From positions 24,405,701-24,469,700 of the forward strand of contig NC_133900.1 of the NCBI RefSeq assembly GCF_964199755.1: 64,000 nucleotides of DNA. The letters run 5' to 3'. The stretch comes from Larus michahellis (taxonomy: Eukaryota; Chordata; Aves; Charadriiformes; Laridae). The notes below the pieces were generated by a model. The model did no database searches, was not told where the DNA came from, and was given only the letters and a program-made list of their open reading frames with translations. Positions within the stretch are counted from its first letter, which is position 1. Each line of letters begins with the position of its first letter. The translations under genes and the position numbers were made by a program. Shown piece by piece: positions 62,795-64,000 of the stretch.

Positions 62795-64000
62795 AAATGT
62801 GTTAGTGTTGCAACTTAGGGAAAAAAAGAGGATTTATGGCCTTTGGAAGGAAGGGCAGGCCACTCAAGAGGACTACAAAGGGGTAGTGAAGCTATGTAGG
62901 GAAAAAATCAGGAGGGCCAAAGCCCAGCTAGAACTAAACCTGGCTTCTGTTGTCAAGGACAACAAAAAAAGTTTCTATAAATATATTAGCAATAAAAAGA
63001 GGACTAAGGATAATCTCTGTCCTCTAGTAGATGGGGCTGGTAACATAGTGAGCAAGGATGAGGAAAAGGCTGAGATACTTAATGCCATCTTTGCCTCGGT
63101 CTTCAGCAGTAGGACCAGTTGTTCCCTGAGTACGCAGACCCCTGAGCTAGAAGACAGGGATGGGGAGCAGAATGAAGCCCCCGTAATCCAAAGGGAAATG
63201 ATGAGGGACCTGCTTCAGCACCTAGACATACACAAATCTATGGGGCTGGATGGGATGCACCCAAGGGTACTGAAGGAGCTGGCGGAAGTGCTCACCAGGC
63301 CACTTTGCATCATTTATGAGCAGTCCTGGATAACCGGGGAGGTCCCAGCTGAATGGAGGTTGGCAAATGTGACACCCATCCACAAGAAGGGCCAGAAGGA
63401 GGATTCAGGGAACTACAGGCCTGTCAGTCTGACCTCGGTGCCTGGGAAGGTCATGGAACAGATCATCCTCAGTGCCGTTACATGGCACGTGCAGGAGAAC
63501 AGGGTGATCAGGCCCAGTCAGCATGGGTTTGTGAAAGGCAGGTCATGCCTGTCAAACCTGATCACCTTCTGCGATAAGGTGACCCACTTAGTGGATGAGG
63601 GAAAAGCTGTGGATGTTATCTACCTGGATTTTTTTCAAAGCTTTTGACACCATTTCCCACAGCATTCTCCTGGAGAAACTGGCTGCTCATGGCCTGGACA
63701 GGTGTACTCTTCGCTGGGTTAAAAACTGGCTGGAGGGCTGTGCCCAGAGAGTGGTGGTAAATGGAGTTAAATCCAGTTGGTGTCCAGTCACAAGTGGTGT
63801 CCCCCAGGGCTCGGTGCTAGGGCTGGTTCTCTTTAATATCTTTATCAATGATCTGGATGAAGGGATCGAATGCACCCTCAGTAAGTTCGCAGATGATGCT
63901 AAACTGGGCGGGCGTGTTGATCTGCTTGAGGGTAGGTTGGCTCTGCAGAGGGATCTGGACAGGCTGGACTGATGGGCTGAGGCCAATGGTATGAGGTTCA
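62795..64000 (+). mobile_element. Long CR1 LINE copy with near-open reverse transcriptase, cut by the window end
   Basis: It begins inside ORF2 at about REKKRIYGLWKEGQATQED and reads continuously through KSMGLDGMHPRVLKELAEVL and NYRPVSLTSVPGKVMEQIIL to motif A (AVDVIYLDF) at about 63605-63635. One frameshift in a seven-T run at 63629-63635 moves the frame. It then continues [20 protein letters not shown], motif B (GVPQGSVLG near 63796-63822) and motif C (FADDAK at 63886-63903). Catalytic residues are present and few other lesions are seen, so this is a younger copy than its neighbour. The 3' end lies outside the window. Confidence 0.95.

Noticed and set aside
62706-63972. A host gene encoding a reverse-transcriptase-like protein
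   Set aside because: The sequence is a CR1 LINE ORF2 copy with a frameshift inside a TMEM150C intron, not a domesticated host gene.

Overview
This window is vertebrate genomic DNA, almost certainly from a bird. The evidence is the set of CR1 LINE copies with typical avian 3' tails, avian-type retroviral LTRs, GT-AG introns, two CpG-island promoters and large introns. Nothing in it looks prokaryotic. Most of the long open frames are chance frames in introns or GC-rich DNA. Species cannot be fixed from the sequence alone. Gene identities come from my recognition of conserved protein segments, not from a search.

Layout. (1) 1-1140: upstream flank with no gene seen. (2) About 1140-2000: CpG-island promoter with GC boxes and an inverted CCAAT box, followed by exon 1 of SCD5 (stearoyl-CoA desaturase 5). 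(3) 1695-35292: complete five-exon SCD5 coding region (exons 1695-1854, 24815-24945, 29810-30015, 34313-34545, 35102-35292; 921 nt, 306 aa plus stop) with all expected histidine metal ligands. The introns hold CR1 relics, part of a probable LTR and one full antisense LTR. (4) 35293 to about 36800: 3' UTR with two AATAAA signals. (5) About 36800-45300: intergenic DNA with a second LTR of the same family in opposite orientation and two CR1 tails. (6) About 45300-46100: second CpG island, with GC boxes and an 18-unit CCG repeat, taken as the promoter and non-coding first exon of TMEM150C. (7) 56970-58442: the first four coding exons of TMEM150C (Tentonin-3), about 78 of 249 residues; the remaining exons lie beyond the window. 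(8) 58443-64000: TMEM150C intron with two long, same-orientation CR1 elements. One lacks the reverse-transcriptase core by internal deletion. The other has a nearly open RT frame with one visible frameshift and runs off the window end.

SCD5 is an ER membrane delta-9 fatty acyl desaturase. TMEM150C is a multi-pass membrane protein implicated in slowly adapting mechanosensitive currents. They are adjacent and co-oriented, as I recall for SCD5 and TMEM150C in mammals, but there is no sign that they act together. I found no previously undescribed biological system. The points most worth checking are the SCD5 N-terminus and uORFs, the CCG repeat, the opposed LTR pair, the NAGNAG acceptor next to the TMEM150C start, the symmetric small exons of TMEM150C, and the long CR1 copies.
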